Assembly (NCBI GenBank): GCA_019636835.1
Contig: JAHBWU010000008.1
Coordinates: 1 to 64,000, forward strand
Direction: 5' to 3'
Length of the DNA: 64,000 bases
Source: Nitrospira sp.
GTDB lineage: Bacteria; Nitrospirota; Nitrospiria; Nitrospirales; Nitrospiraceae
Under the pieces are notes generated by a model. The model had not been told where the DNA came from and did no database searches. It saw only the letters and a program-made list of their open reading frames with translations. Positions within the stretch are counted from its first letter, which is position 1, and every line of letters begins with the position of its first letter. Below, one piece after another: positions 16,268 to 25,287 of this stretch. A program made the translations under genes and the position numbers.

Positions 16268-17259
16268 TGCAGCATCTCCTCTCCCGCGCCCGCGACGACG
16301 ATACGGCCTTCTTCCTCGAGTTTCCGGCAGACTTTCAAGATATTCTGCTGAGCTTTCTCGACATCGGACACCCTGACAGGTCCTTTGGCCTCCATATCTT
16401 CTTTCAACATGTCCGCGGCACGGCTCGACATGTTTTTGAAGAATTTCTCCTTCACCTCCGGATTGGCTCCACGGAGAGCCAACGGAAGGTCGTCTTTGCT
16501 GATTTCTTTCATCAATTCCTGTACGCCCCGATCGTCGACCTTCACCAGGTCGTCAAAGACGAACATGAGCGCCCGGATGGCGTCCGCCAGCGGCTGACTC
16601 CTCTCCGCAATCTTGACCATAATGCCGCCCTCATTGGCCTTATCCATTCGTGTCAGAATGTCGGCCATCACCTCCGGCCCTCCGATGCTCTGTGACCCCA
16701 TTCCTTTACTCGCCAACAACGTCTCTTGCATGCTTTGGCTGAGTTCCTCCAAGACATCCGGCTGGACCTCCTCCATGGTGGCAAGGCGAAGCGCCACGTC
16801 TCCGCGCATCAATTCCGGAAGCCCCGCAAGCACTTGCCCGGCCTGATCACTCTCTAGGTGTGCGAGAACCACCGCCACCGTTTGCGCATGCTCGATCTTC
16901 AACATTTGGACAAGCGTTTTCACATCGACCCACCTCAGCGCCTCCAGCCCCGGATAGCTTTTCCTGGTCATCGATTCGATGATCCGCGCCGCCTTGTCCG
17001 GCCCCAACGCCTTGACGAGCACGGTCTTGATGAATTCTTTTCCCTGAAACTGAACCTCTCCGGACGCGCTGGCAGTCCGAAAATCCGAGATGACCGCATC
17101 TTCTTCATCCCGTGAAATTTGGGCGGTGCCGTTCATGAAACTTCCCAACCGCTTAATTTCTTTAGGGTCGAGCTGTTTCATGACCTGGGCAGCTGCTTCT
17201 TCTCCGATGGCACGAAGAAGAATGGCCGCCTTCTGTTCGCCCGTCAGATTCTTCGCCAT
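16264..17259 (-). CDS. fliG: Flagellar motor switch protein FliG
   Basis: FliG is the C-ring component that meets the stator and generates torque. The 331-residue product has the N-terminal domain (EQKAAILLRAIGEEAAAQVM), the middle EHAQTVAVVLAHLESDQAGQ motif, and the C-terminal torque helix region with MFVFDDLVKVDDRGVQELMK. The length is typical. It lies 2 bp after fliF and overlaps the REC-fliH start by 4 bp. Confidence 0.97.
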   Translation of the reverse strand: MAKNLTGEQKAAILLRAIGEEAAAQVMKQLDPKEIKRLGSFMNGTAQISRDEEDAVISDFRTASASGEVQFQGKEFIKTVLVKALGPDKAARIIESMTRKSYPGLEALRWVDVKTLVQMLKIEHAQTVAVVLAHLESDQAGQVLAGLPELMRGDVALRLATMEEVQPDVLEELSQSMQETLLASKGMGSQSIGGPEVMADILTRMDKANEGGIMVKIAERSQPLADAIRALMFVFDDLVKVDDRGVQELMKEISKDDLPLALRGANPEVKEKFFKNMSSRAADMLKEDMEAKGPVRVSDVEKAQQNILKVCRKLEEEGRIVVAGAGEEMLQ

Positions 17260-17261
17260 CG

Positions 17262-18833
17262 CTACGCGCTATGGGGATTCTTGAGCCATTGCTTCACGAC
17301 AACGGCGGTCGTGTCAGGATTCTTTCTTGCCATATCGATGATCTGCGCCCGGTCCGGCCCACCGGCCAAGGAGGCCTCTGCCGATCCGACCGCGCCGGGT
17401 AACGAAGAATGCGACGCTTCGGCCTGCGTCTGCGCCGTCGTCGAACTCAACATGGCCAGCAACGGACGGACCACGAACAGAAGAATCACGGTAAACAAAA
17501 GGATTCCGACCGCATAACGAAGGTACGGCAACCATGGCTTGGGACCTCCCGACACTGCTTCTGCGGTCGCGGTCTGCGGCTCTTCCTGGTCGGCGCCGAA
17601 TTGAACGTTGACGACTTGAACCTGATCCTGCCGCTCGGCTGAAAAGCCCATCGCTTTCTTGACGATATCCTCAATCCTCCTCAGGTCTTCTTCCGAACGC
17701 GGAGTGTATTTGCGTGCGGCAGCCGATGCGTCCGCCGACTGTCCATCATTGGCTTTCGCAGTTTCATAGATGCCGTCGACCAGCACAGCAACGGACAATT
17801 GCTTAATGACGCCCACCGGCTCGACGATTTTGGAAACGGTTCGACTGATCTCGTAGTTGACCGTTTCATTTTTTGTCTGACTATTGTTCGAACTGGTTTG
17901 CGCAGGCTCTTGATCGGTTCCCGGCGGCACGTTCGACTGCACCCCCGGTACGCCGCCGCCGACGCCGTTGGTGCCATTGGCCTTTTCCTGGCCTCGCTGT
18001 TCGCTCCTCACGACCTGGCTGTTCGGATCATACCGCTCCTCGGTCGTCTCGACCTTTCGAAAATCCACGACGCTGGATACACGCACCACGGCCTTGTTGG
18101 CTCCGACAATCCGTTCCAACATCGTTTGGATACGCGTTTCCACGTCCTTTTCGATGCTGCGCTGATAGTCGAGCTGCGCATTGGTCAAACCGGAGGTTTC
18201 ATCCGTCATGGTGGACGACAACATGCGGCCATGCCCATCCACCACGGTCACATCGCGGGCCTGCAAGCCTTCCACGCTGCTTGACACCAGATGGATGACC
18301 CCTTGCACCTGCGCCTGAGTCAGCTGTTGTCCGTTGCGAAGAGAGAGAATGACAGAGGCCCGCGCTTTCTCCTGTTCGTTGGCGAAAAGCCGCCGTTCCG
18401 GAATCGCCAGATGAACCCGCGCCCGTTCGACCTCGGGCAACTGAGCAATGGTTCTCGCCAACTCGCCCTGTAAGGCACGACGATAGTTGAGCTTCTGCAC
18501 GAATTCCGACATGCCGATCGACGTACGATCGAAAATCTCGAACCCAACCCCTCCTCCATGTGGAAGCCCTTGGGTCGTCAGTTGCAGCCGTAGGTCGTGG
18601 ACTTGGGCGCTGGGTACCAGCACCGTCGATCCACCGCCGGTTGTTTCGTACGGCACCTTCGTCTCTTTCAGCTTATCGATGATGGCTGCGGCATCCTCAC
18701 TACCAAGGTTGGTGAACAACACTTGCATGTCGGGTTGCTGCGTCCATAGCGCGAGCGCAATGAGGCCCGCTACGGACCCAGCCAACGCGATGAGGATGAT
18801 CATCCGCTGATTTGATGGAAATTTTGCAAACAT
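17262..18833 (-). CDS. fliF: Flagellar M-ring protein FliF
   Basis: FliF forms the MS-ring in the inner membrane, the base on which the C-ring and rod assemble. The product of about 523 residues has an N-terminal membrane segment (residues about 11-31), the ring-building motifs (VLFTNLGSEDAAAIIDKLKE and RARVHLAIPERRLF), a Gln/Gly/Asn-rich periplasmic stretch, a second membrane segment near 445-470 and a C-terminal FliG-binding tail (AVVVKQWL). A GTG three codons upstream is a possible start; ATG 18833 is listed. It is followed directly by fliG. Confidence 0.96.
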   Translation of the reverse strand: MFAKFPSNQRMIILIALAGSVAGLIALALWTQQPDMQVLFTNLGSEDAAAIIDKLKETKVPYETTGGGSTVLVPSAQVHDLRLQLTTQGLPHGGGVGFEIFDRTSIGMSEFVQKLNYRRALQGELARTIAQLPEVERARVHLAIPERRLFANEQEKARASVILSLRNGQQLTQAQVQGVIHLVSSSVEGLQARDVTVVDGHGRMLSSTMTDETSGLTNAQLDYQRSIEKDVETRIQTMLERIVGANKAVVRVSSVVDFRKVETTEERYDPNSQVVRSEQRGQEKANGTNGVGGGVPGVQSNVPPGTDQEPAQTSSNNSQTKNETVNYEISRTVSKIVEPVGVIKQLSVAVLVDGIYETAKANDGQSADASAAARKYTPRSEEDLRRIEDIVKKAMGFSAERQDQVQVVNVQFGADQEEPQTATAEAVSGGPKPWLPYLRYAVGILLFTVILLFVVRPLLAMLSSTTAQTQAEASHSSLPGAVGSAEASLAGGPDRAQIIDMARKNPDTTAVVVKQWLKNPHSA

Positions 18834-18864
18834 ACCGGCCACTCACCCCGCTTCTTCCGGTTGA

Positions 18865-19176
18865 TCAGATCTGCATCCGTTGAATGTCTTCATACGCGGC
18901 GACCAGCTTGTTCCGGATCTGCATCATCAATTGAAAAGACACGTCGGCCTCCTGTAGGGCGACCATGGTGCGATGAAGGTCCTGCGATTCGCCCGTCATG
19001 AGGGCATCGACTGCTTTGCCGGCTTCTATTTTGGCATCATTGACTTTCCCGATGGCCGACTTGAGAGAATCCAAGAAACCGGAGGTTTCCGCAGTTCCGG
19101 CATTTCCTGCCGACCCAATAGGGGCCACATCGGGAATGGGAGAGATACCGGAGGTCGGACCATAAATTTGACTCAT
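18865..19176 (-). CDS. fliE: Flagellar hook-basal body complex protein FliE
   Basis: FliE links the MS-ring to the proximal rod. The 103-residue protein ends with the family signature SFQLMMQIRNKLVAAYEDIQ. ATG at 19176 has a clear GGAGGT ribosome site 6 bases upstream, so the longer open frame to 19209 is not used. It lies 2 bp downstream of flgC and 31 bp upstream of fliF. Confidence 0.95.
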   Translation of the reverse strand: MSQIYGPTSGISPIPDVAPIGSAGNAGTAETSGFLDSLKSAIGKVNDAKIEAGKAVDALMTGESQDLHRTMVALQEADVSFQLMMQIRNKLVAAYEDIQRMQI

Positions 19177-19178
19177 CG

Positions 19179-19628
19179 TTACCTCCCGATTTCCAGCGCC
19201 TTGTTCCACATGGCACGTGTCGCGTTGATCGCTTGGACATTGGCTTCATATGCGCGCGATGCGCCGATCATGTTCACCATCTCTTCCATGACATTCACAT
19301 TGGGAAGACGCACAAACCCTTTGGGATCGGCATCCGGATGATGCGGGTCATAAATGAGTTGCCCGGGTTTGGGATCTTCGACAACTCTTGAGACGGAGAC
19401 CCCTTCGAGCGCATGCGCCGACGGGCCAAGGGCGACTTGGCGGAAAGCCCGTTGAAAAGCGTTGGGGACCGCCGTCGAGCGAAAGACGACATCCCGTCGC
19501 TTGTACGGACCGCCCGTCGGTGTCTTCGTCGATTGGGCGTTCGCAAGATTGCTGGCAATGACATTGAGTCGTCGCCGTTGGGCATCCAAACCGGAAACTG
19601 ATACGGCCAGACTGTCCGACATCTCCAT
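19179..19628 (-). CDS. flgC: Flagellar basal-body rod protein FlgC
   Basis: FlgC is a proximal rod protein. The 149-residue product has the rod N-terminal motif (LNVIASNLANAQSTKTPTGG) and the C-terminal helix (VNMIGASRAYEANVQAINAT). ATG 19628 is chosen because an AGGAGG ribosome site lies 6 bases upstream; a TTG two codons earlier is not needed. It forms one operon with flgB and fliE. Confidence 0.95.
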   Translation of the reverse strand: MEMSDSLAVSVSGLDAQRRRLNVIASNLANAQSTKTPTGGPYKRRDVVFRSTAVPNAFQRAFRQVALGPSAHALEGVSVSRVVEDPKPGQLIYDPHHPDADPKGFVRLPNVNVMEEMVNMIGASRAYEANVQAINATRAMWNKALEIGR

Positions 19629-19703
19629 ACACAACCTCCTCGCTGAACGTTAGCTGCCAGCCACCATCCGTTCCGCCGTCGACTTCTAGCCGACGGTTAT
19701 TCG

Positions 19704-20114
19704 TTATCTTGCATCTCGTATTGCGCTCAATAACCCCCGGAACCTTGCCGCAAGGATCGTGGCAGCCGCGTTGTACTGCATGACGTTCTCGGATAACTTC
19801 GCCATCTCCAGCTCGAGATTCACGGAATTCGCGTCGAGAGGAAGATCGCCTGCCGGCACTTCACCGAGCTTCCCAGTGACTGCTTGCACTCCTCGCGGCC
19901 CATGCATGCCGAAATGCCTGGGCTGCGTCGCCGCCAGCACGATCGGCAGGCGCCCCTTGTGCGCGGAGTGTAATTGGTCCATGAAGGTCAGTTCCGACGC
20001 TCGATAGCCCGGCGTTTCTTCGTTGGCCAGGTTCGAGGCAATCACACGTTGCCGCGCGCTGCGAAGATCAAGCGTTCGCTCCAACAGCCGAAAGGTTCGG
20101 TCAAAGATCGTCAT
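19704..20114 (-). CDS. flgB: Flagellar basal-body rod protein FlgB
   Basis: FlgB is the proximal rod protein nearest FliE. The 136-residue product carries the rod motif QRVIASNLANEETPGYRASE at about residues 22-41 and a C-terminal helix (LEMAKLSENVMQYNAAATIL). It is the first gene of the flgBC-fliEFGHIJ operon, about 40 bases below a predicted sigma-54 start site. Confidence 0.95.
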   Translation of the reverse strand: MTIFDRTFRLLERTLDLRSARQRVIASNLANEETPGYRASELTFMDQLHSAHKGRLPIVLAATQPRHFGMHGPRGVQAVTGKLGEVPAGDLPLDANSVNLELEMAKLSENVMQYNAAATILAARFRGLLSAIRDAR

Positions 20115-20163
20115 GAATTCAGCTCCTTTCCGACCCGCGCTTCATGCGGTGCTCCGTTGGTCG

Positions 20164-20178
20164 TGCAACCTCGATGCC
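20164..20178 (-). promoter_or_regulatory. Sigma-54 promoter of the flgB operon
   Basis: The minus strand reads GGCATCGAGGTTGCA. GG and GC are exactly 10 bases apart, and the -12 half TTGCA is perfect. The predicted start is near 20153, about 39 bases above the flgB ATG. The neighbouring FlrC-like activator is the obvious candidate regulator. Confidence 0.72.
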
Positions 20179-20284
20179 CGTAAGGCAAGGCTAAGGCCCA
20201 GGTTACGGTTAGAGTGAACCTTCTCTGAATCTCAGATGGCCGTTTTTGCCCGTCCAAACCGCCGACCGGCAATTCTTGCCTCGT

Positions 20285-21697
20285 TCACTGCGCAGGAATC
20301 GACAATGGTCGGTTATTCTCCCGATATTCCCTCAGCTTGTTTCGTAGCGTACGGATGCTGATCCCCAGTTCCTTCGCCGCATGCGTGCGATTGTCTTTGA
20401 CACGCGCCAGAGTTTTGAAAATCAACTCCCGTTCCATCTCCCACAGAGAGCCGTTGGCCGGCTGTTGCGGAGAGGTAGGCAGAACAGACGTTTCTCCGCT
20501 CTGCTCAGCAGGACAGTGTTCGGGGAGGATAGGGCCATGCCCCGCCAGCAAAACCGCCCGCTCCATGACGTTCTCTAATTCACGGACGTTTCCTTTCCAT
20601 GTCAGCCGTTGCAAGTGAGCACTCGCGCTGTCAGACAACGTCGGCGGCGTCAGGCCGTTCCTCATGGCCGACTGGCTCACAAAATGTCGCGCGAGCAATG
20701 GAATATCGGCTGTACGTTCACGCACCGGCGGAACCGTGACCGGGAAAACGTTCAGACGATAGTACAGATCCTCTCGAAAGCGTCCTTGTTCGACTTCTCG
20801 ATGGAGCGCCCGATTTGTCGTTGCGATCACGCGAATATTGACTGAAACCGGATCACGCCCCCCAATCCGATCGACCTCACGCTCCTGCAGCACGCGCAAC
20901 AACTTTGCCTGGAGGCTCAGGTTCATTTCGCTGATTTCGTCCAGGAGCAATGTGCCGGTATGTGCCATTTCGAACTTGCCGATTTTTCTGATCAACGCGC
21001 CAGTGAACGCACCGCGCTCGTGGCCGAAGAGTTCGCTCTCAAGTAACCCATCCGGCAAAGCCGCGCAATTGACCGCGATGAACGGCCGATGTGCCCGCGG
21101 GCTCCGGTTATGGATGAACCGGGCTAACAGCTCTTTTCCGGTGCCGCTCTCTCCCTGAATCAGGACGGTGGCTTGGCTGGAGGCCACCGCTTCGATGGTA
21201 CTGAGGAGCCGGATCATTCCTGGGTCTTGGGTTAAGAGGGCTCGGTTTTCCGTTGGATAGGGCGAGCGATCAGTGATGGCCCCCTCTTCTCGCCCCGACT
21301 TGAGACTCACGATGACTCGCTCCAGCACATCCATTGAAAACGGCTTCAAGAGATACTCGCTGGCACCCAGCTTCATGGCCTCGACGGCCGTCTCTATGGC
21401 TCCGTAAGCCGTCATAAGAACGATCGTGGCCTGAGGAGCGCGCGCCTTGACCTCCTTGATCAATTCGAGACCGTTCAGACGCGGCATCCGGAGGTCGGTC
21501 AGCACCATCCAGGGCCGAAACCGGGCAATCCGGTCGATGGCATCCATTCCATCGACCGCGCCTTGCACGGAAAAACCGAGTCGCTTGACCGTCTCCATCA
21601 ATGCGGTTCGCATCGATGAATCGTCATCGACGATGAGAATGCGCTCGTTCTCGTCGCTATTTTCAGAAAGAAGACTGCTCTTCTCGCGGTCATTCAT
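20285..21697 (-). CDS. Sigma-54-dependent flagellar response regulator (FlrC/FleR-like)
   Basis: A 470-residue NtrC-family activator: receiver domain (about 18-135; phospho-acceptor D68 in MVLTDLRMP, K118 in LLKPF), AAA+ domain with Walker A GESGTGKE, an intact sigma-54 contact loop GAFTGA, Walker B LLLDEISEMN, and a C-terminal Fis-type helix-turn-helix (THAAKELGISIRTLRNKLRE). It overlaps the upstream kinase gene by 8 bp and lies beside the flgB operon with its sigma-54 promoter, so it probably drives the middle flagellar genes as FlrC does in Vibrio. Confidence 0.9.
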   Translation of the reverse strand: MNDREKSSLLSENSDENERILIVDDDSSMRTALMETVKRLGFSVQGAVDGMDAIDRIARFRPWMVLTDLRMPRLNGLELIKEVKARAPQATIVLMTAYGAIETAVEAMKLGASEYLLKPFSMDVLERVIVSLKSGREEGAITDRSPYPTENRALLTQDPGMIRLLSTIEAVASSQATVLIQGESGTGKELLARFIHNRSPRAHRPFIAVNCAALPDGLLESELFGHERGAFTGALIRKIGKFEMAHTGTLLLDEISEMNLSLQAKLLRVLQEREVDRIGGRDPVSVNIRVIATTNRALHREVEQGRFREDLYYRLNVFPVTVPPVRERTADIPLLARHFVSQSAMRNGLTPPTLSDSASAHLQRLTWKGNVRELENVMERAVLLAGHGPILPEHCPAEQSGETSVLPTSPQQPANGSLWEMERELIFKTLARVKDNRTHAAKELGISIRTLRNKLREYRENNRPLSIPAQ

Positions 21698-22991
21698 GAG
21701 ACCACTCCTCCGCTAATACCACCTCAGGTTCAATAGGGTGCGCATCACTGGACTCAGGCCGGCTTCTCGTTCCTGTTTGCACCTCATTTGGGTCTCGCCC
21801 TCTCGAAGGATGAGGCAGAATGATCGAACACGAAGTGCCTTGCCCGACCGTGCTCTCGACATCGATCCGTCCTTGGTGCGCTTCAACGATCGAATGGACG
21901 ATCGCCAGGCCGAGGCCTGTTCCCTCATCCTTCGTCGTAAAGAACGGATCGAATATGCGTGAGCGATGGGCCGGATCGATACCCATGCCGGAGTCGCGTA
22001 CGATCAGCCGAACAGCGGGCATACCAAGCGCCTGCGACGGTTCTTGGGAGAGACTGATCGCCAAGACCCCTCCATTCGGCATCGCCTGAACCGCATTGAC
22101 GACCAGATTCACGAGGACTTGCTTCAACTGCCCGTCGTGACACCAGATCGAACGAACCTCCCGACTGACGTCCTTTCGGATTTCTACCGGCACCTTGGTG
22201 ATCGCATGGGCGGCCAACTTGATCGATTCTTCAATCAATGACTCGACCGAATGCCAACCACGGGCCATGCGAACCGGCCGCGTGTAAAGCAAGAGATTGG
22301 CCAGCAAGCGATCCGTCGACTGGACCGCCTGTGAAATCTGTTCGGCATAACGCTTGGCGGACGGCTGCCCACCGAGGTCGCGCTGCAGCATGGACGCGAA
22401 GAGCTCCACGCTGCCCAAGGGATTTCTGATCTCGTGGGCGATCCGACCGATCAGCTCTCCCATGGCTGCGAGTCTTTCCTTGCGCTGCAGCTGTTCTTCG
22501 AGCTGATAGATGCGGGTGATGTCTTGAAACAGAATGAGGTGGCCTGAACGCTCTCCGGAATCGTTGTGGAGCGGAACCCGGCTGATGGAGACGACGGTTT
22601 GTCCGATGCGTTGCGGACGATCACACAGGCCGAGACCCGCACCAGCCAATACGTCCGACGCACGACGGTTCCGCAGTTCGGCATCCGTGGCGCCAAGTAA
22701 CGCCTCGGCAGCGCGATTGCTGCGACTGATCGTCTCACAATCGTCCGTCACCAACACGCCTGTGGACAGGGACTCCAGAATTCCGTCCAGATGCACGCGC
22801 ATGGCCTCGTTGTCGCCAAGCTGCCGGCGAAGCGCCTCGTTGCTCTGCCCCAACTCCAAATCCATCTGCTCCACGCGTGCCGTAAGCGCGCTGTATGACT
22901 GTTGCAACGTGTGAGCGGCCTCATCAAAACTTCTGAACGCGGCGTGCAGCAGCTCTCGCTCCTCCGGATGCCTGGTCACGGCATTCGTCAT
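21690..22991 (-). CDS. PAS-domain sensor histidine kinase (FlrB/FleS-like)
   Basis: A 433-residue cytoplasmic kinase with no membrane segment. An N-terminal coiled coil (about 25-65) is followed by a PAS domain (LDGILESLSTGVLVTDDCET), a HisKA dimerisation domain with phospho-accepting H186 (RIAHEIRNPLGS), and a HATPase_c domain with DSGMGIDPAH, FDPFFTTKDEGTGLGL and STVGQGTSC. It overlaps both the TPR gene and the FlrC-like gene, so it is the cognate kinase of that regulator. A soluble kinase at this place fits a sensor of the assembly state of the MS-ring/C-ring. Confidence 0.88.
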   Translation of the reverse strand: MTNAVTRHPEERELLHAAFRSFDEAAHTLQQSYSALTARVEQMDLELGQSNEALRRQLGDNEAMRVHLDGILESLSTGVLVTDDCETISRSNRAAEALLGATDAELRNRRASDVLAGAGLGLCDRPQRIGQTVVSISRVPLHNDSGERSGHLILFQDITRIYQLEEQLQRKERLAAMGELIGRIAHEIRNPLGSVELFASMLQRDLGGQPSAKRYAEQISQAVQSTDRLLANLLLYTRPVRMARGWHSVESLIEESIKLAAHAITKVPVEIRKDVSREVRSIWCHDGQLKQVLVNLVVNAVQAMPNGGVLAISLSQEPSQALGMPAVRLIVRDSGMGIDPAHRSRIFDPFFTTKDEGTGLGLAIVHSIVEAHQGRIDVESTVGQGTSCSIILPHPSRGRDPNEVQTGTRSRPESSDAHPIEPEVVLAEEWSHE

Positions 22992-25168
22992 AACCCCTCC
23001 GCTCTCTCCAAAGGACCGGCCGTCCGCAAACTCGTTTTAAGGGACGACGACAGTCGATTGAGCATCGGATCGTCCGTGACATCGAGCTCGGCCAGCGCCA
23101 CGATGGCGCGATCGTATTGTTTCAAAGCCGTCCAATGTGCGGCTGTTTGCAAACGCGCCCAATCGGCTTGAGATGTGATCGGTTTCCGTTCCAACGCTGA
23201 TTGATAGGCGACAATAGCCCGCTCATGTCGATTCAATTGCGACAACGTGTCCGCATATGCGACGAGCGTATCGGACGATCGCGCCGCGCCGGCTTTGAAC
23301 GCTTCCTCGTACGCCAGTGCGGACTCATCCAGTTTTTCCAGCTCTCCCAGCGTCTTGGCCAACTGGAGGTACATGGCCGGTCGTTCAGGATGGACAGGAT
23401 GGCGCAAGAGCCATGTACGGCACAGATGGAGTAGCCCTTGCAAATCCCGCCGCTGCCGCATGGCCTCTATCAGAAGAGCCACCACCTCCCCTTCGTACTT
23501 TCCAATAGGAAACTGAAACCGATATCGCTCCAGCACTTTCCTGGCGGCCTCAGGATCGCGCTGATCCAGATAGATCTTTCCAAGGCCGATCAAGGCAGAT
23601 TCGAGCAAAGCCGGATCGTTGTGCGATCGAACGATCTGCTGATGCAACCGTATGGCTTCCGGCGCAAATCCCAGGCGTCGGTGGGATTCCGCTATGTCCA
23701 GCAACAGAGGGGACCGCGCATAGCGTTGTTCGGCCAGTGCTCCATGTCTGTGAAATAGACTGACGACCGTCAGGTCGTCTCGCGATGCGATCGCCGCCTC
23801 GATCCACGGTGCCAGAAGAGCGGACAGACGCTCTGAGGCTTTCATCGCCCATGGATCGTTCTTATCGGCGGCTCGCAGTGTGATCTCCTTGTAGGTTCGA
23901 AGCGCTCGATTCATGTCGCTTGCATGTTCATATCCTTTGCCGAGGTAATACAGGGCCTCATTCCCCATCGGGCTACCGACCTCTCGAGTCGCGATCTCTT
24001 CCAACAGCGCTCGATAGGAGGCATCGCTCTGGTCCGGAACCGGCACATTGTGGATCATGGCGCTGACCGTGAGCCCGAGCGAATTGCTGCCGGACGGCAA
24101 CATGTTCTCCGCGCGAAGCGCAGCGAGCCGGAGCATGGACGTCCTATCCGACACGCTGTCCGGATAGAGCGATGGAATCAGGGCATAGATGAACTCAGCG
24201 AGCGGCTGTTCGGCACCCGCCCGCAACCCCTCGGCCAGGTGCAGCAGAGCCGTCGGCGCATACTCATGGCGGGGATAGAGATTGTAAAAGAGCAGAAAGA
24301 GTTCTCGAGCGGCAGCCTCATGATGCAGTTTCACCTGTGTGACGGCATACCGCTGAAGAGATAACGGATCGCCTCTGAGAAGGTGCGGCCATCGTCGATA
24401 GCTGATATCGTAGATCGGCTGCGCTTCAGAGAATCGTTGCGCTCTGAACAGCGCATGGGCCAGACCCAAGGTCGCTCCTTGGAGCAACTGCTCGTCGTCA
24501 CTTCGCTTTCGCACGTCGGTAAACGCACGCTCAGCCTCGCTCCATTTCCCCATGGCCATGAACACATAGCCAAGACCCAGCAACGCTCGATTGCCGTCGA
24601 AGGGAATATTGACGGAATGGGCCATGGCTTGCTCGTAAAACGCTTGTGCCTCTTGGAACGCGTCCTGCTCGAAATACAAATCTGCGATCCGCCATTCCGC
24701 TCTTCGGGCATTTGACGATTGTGGATGTTCCCGAAGGAGTTTCTTGTACTCCAGAATCGCCTCGGATCGGGTTTGCCCCGAGACATCGCCCCGCAACAAG
24801 CGCTCGACCAAGAAGGCTTTTGCCGAGGAGACGAGCGGGCTTTCAGGATGTTCCTTTACGATCTTCTCAAAGAAGCGTTGCGCCTCCGGCCAGGCTTTCT
24901 TTGTGTATGCAGACCGACCTTCTTGCCAAGCCAGTCCGTCAATCCCTGAGGATTGGCCTTCTTGACGAGGCCCATCATCCGGCAGAGGTCGTGCGAGTCG
25001 TTCGCCCAGTACCGGATTCCGTATTGAGTTCGCTTGTTCGGGTACTGCGGCAGTCGAAGTATCGGCAGAAGGGCGCGTGGGGGCCTCCCCGATTGCCGGC
25101 GATGGGAACACTATCCAGGCAACAATCGAGAATAGTAATCGACGATATTGTAGACGGCATCGATACAC
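22988..25168 (-). CDS. Periplasmic tetratricopeptide-repeat protein
   Basis: A 726-residue protein with a signal peptide (residues about 1-28, RRLLFSIVAWIVFPSPAIGE) and many TPR-like helix pairs from about residue 80 to the end, for example AYTKKAWPEAQRFFEKIVKE, AFQEAQAFYEQAM and LDESALAYEEAFKAG. TPR proteins act as scaffolds; no partner can be named. Start is GTG at 25168, with no obvious ribosome site. The 3' end overlaps the kinase gene by 4 bp, so it is part of the regulatory operon. A role in flagellar assembly or placement is inferred from position only. Confidence 0.75.
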   Translation of the reverse strand: MYRCRLQYRRLLFSIVAWIVFPSPAIGEAPTRPSADTSTAAVPEQANSIRNPVLGERLARPLPDDGPRQEGQSSGIDGLAWQEGRSAYTKKAWPEAQRFFEKIVKEHPESPLVSSAKAFLVERLLRGDVSGQTRSEAILEYKKLLREHPQSSNARRAEWRIADLYFEQDAFQEAQAFYEQAMAHSVNIPFDGNRALLGLGYVFMAMGKWSEAERAFTDVRKRSDDEQLLQGATLGLAHALFRAQRFSEAQPIYDISYRRWPHLLRGDPLSLQRYAVTQVKLHHEAAARELFLLFYNLYPRHEYAPTALLHLAEGLRAGAEQPLAEFIYALIPSLYPDSVSDRTSMLRLAALRAENMLPSGSNSLGLTVSAMIHNVPVPDQSDASYRALLEEIATREVGSPMGNEALYYLGKGYEHASDMNRALRTYKEITLRAADKNDPWAMKASERLSALLAPWIEAAIASRDDLTVVSLFHRHGALAEQRYARSPLLLDIAESHRRLGFAPEAIRLHQQIVRSHNDPALLESALIGLGKIYLDQRDPEAARKVLERYRFQFPIGKYEGEVVALLIEAMRQRRDLQGLLHLCRTWLLRHPVHPERPAMYLQLAKTLGELEKLDESALAYEEAFKAGAARSSDTLVAYADTLSQLNRHERAIVAYQSALERKPITSQADWARLQTAAHWTALKQYDRAIVALAELDVTDDPMLNRLSSSLKTSLRTAGPLERAEGL

Positions 25169-25182
25169 GGCGATAAGGCATC

Positions 25183-25198
25183 AGCAAAGCTCGTGCCC
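25183..25198 (-). promoter_or_regulatory. Possible sigma-54 promoter before the TPR-kinase-regulator operon
   Basis: The minus strand reads GGGCACGAGCTTTGCT, with GG and GC exactly 10 bases apart and a strong -24 half (GGCACG). The predicted start, about 25172, would leave only 4 bases before the annotated GTG. That weakens the call, or implies leaderless initiation or a later start codon. Confidence 0.45.
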
Positions 25199-25287
25199 TG
25201 TACGCGTGTAGAAAAACTCGCAGGAAATCAGGAGAGTTATCCAGAGAAATCGCGAACCTGGATGGATCGCGTCAGGATTGGCATCGA

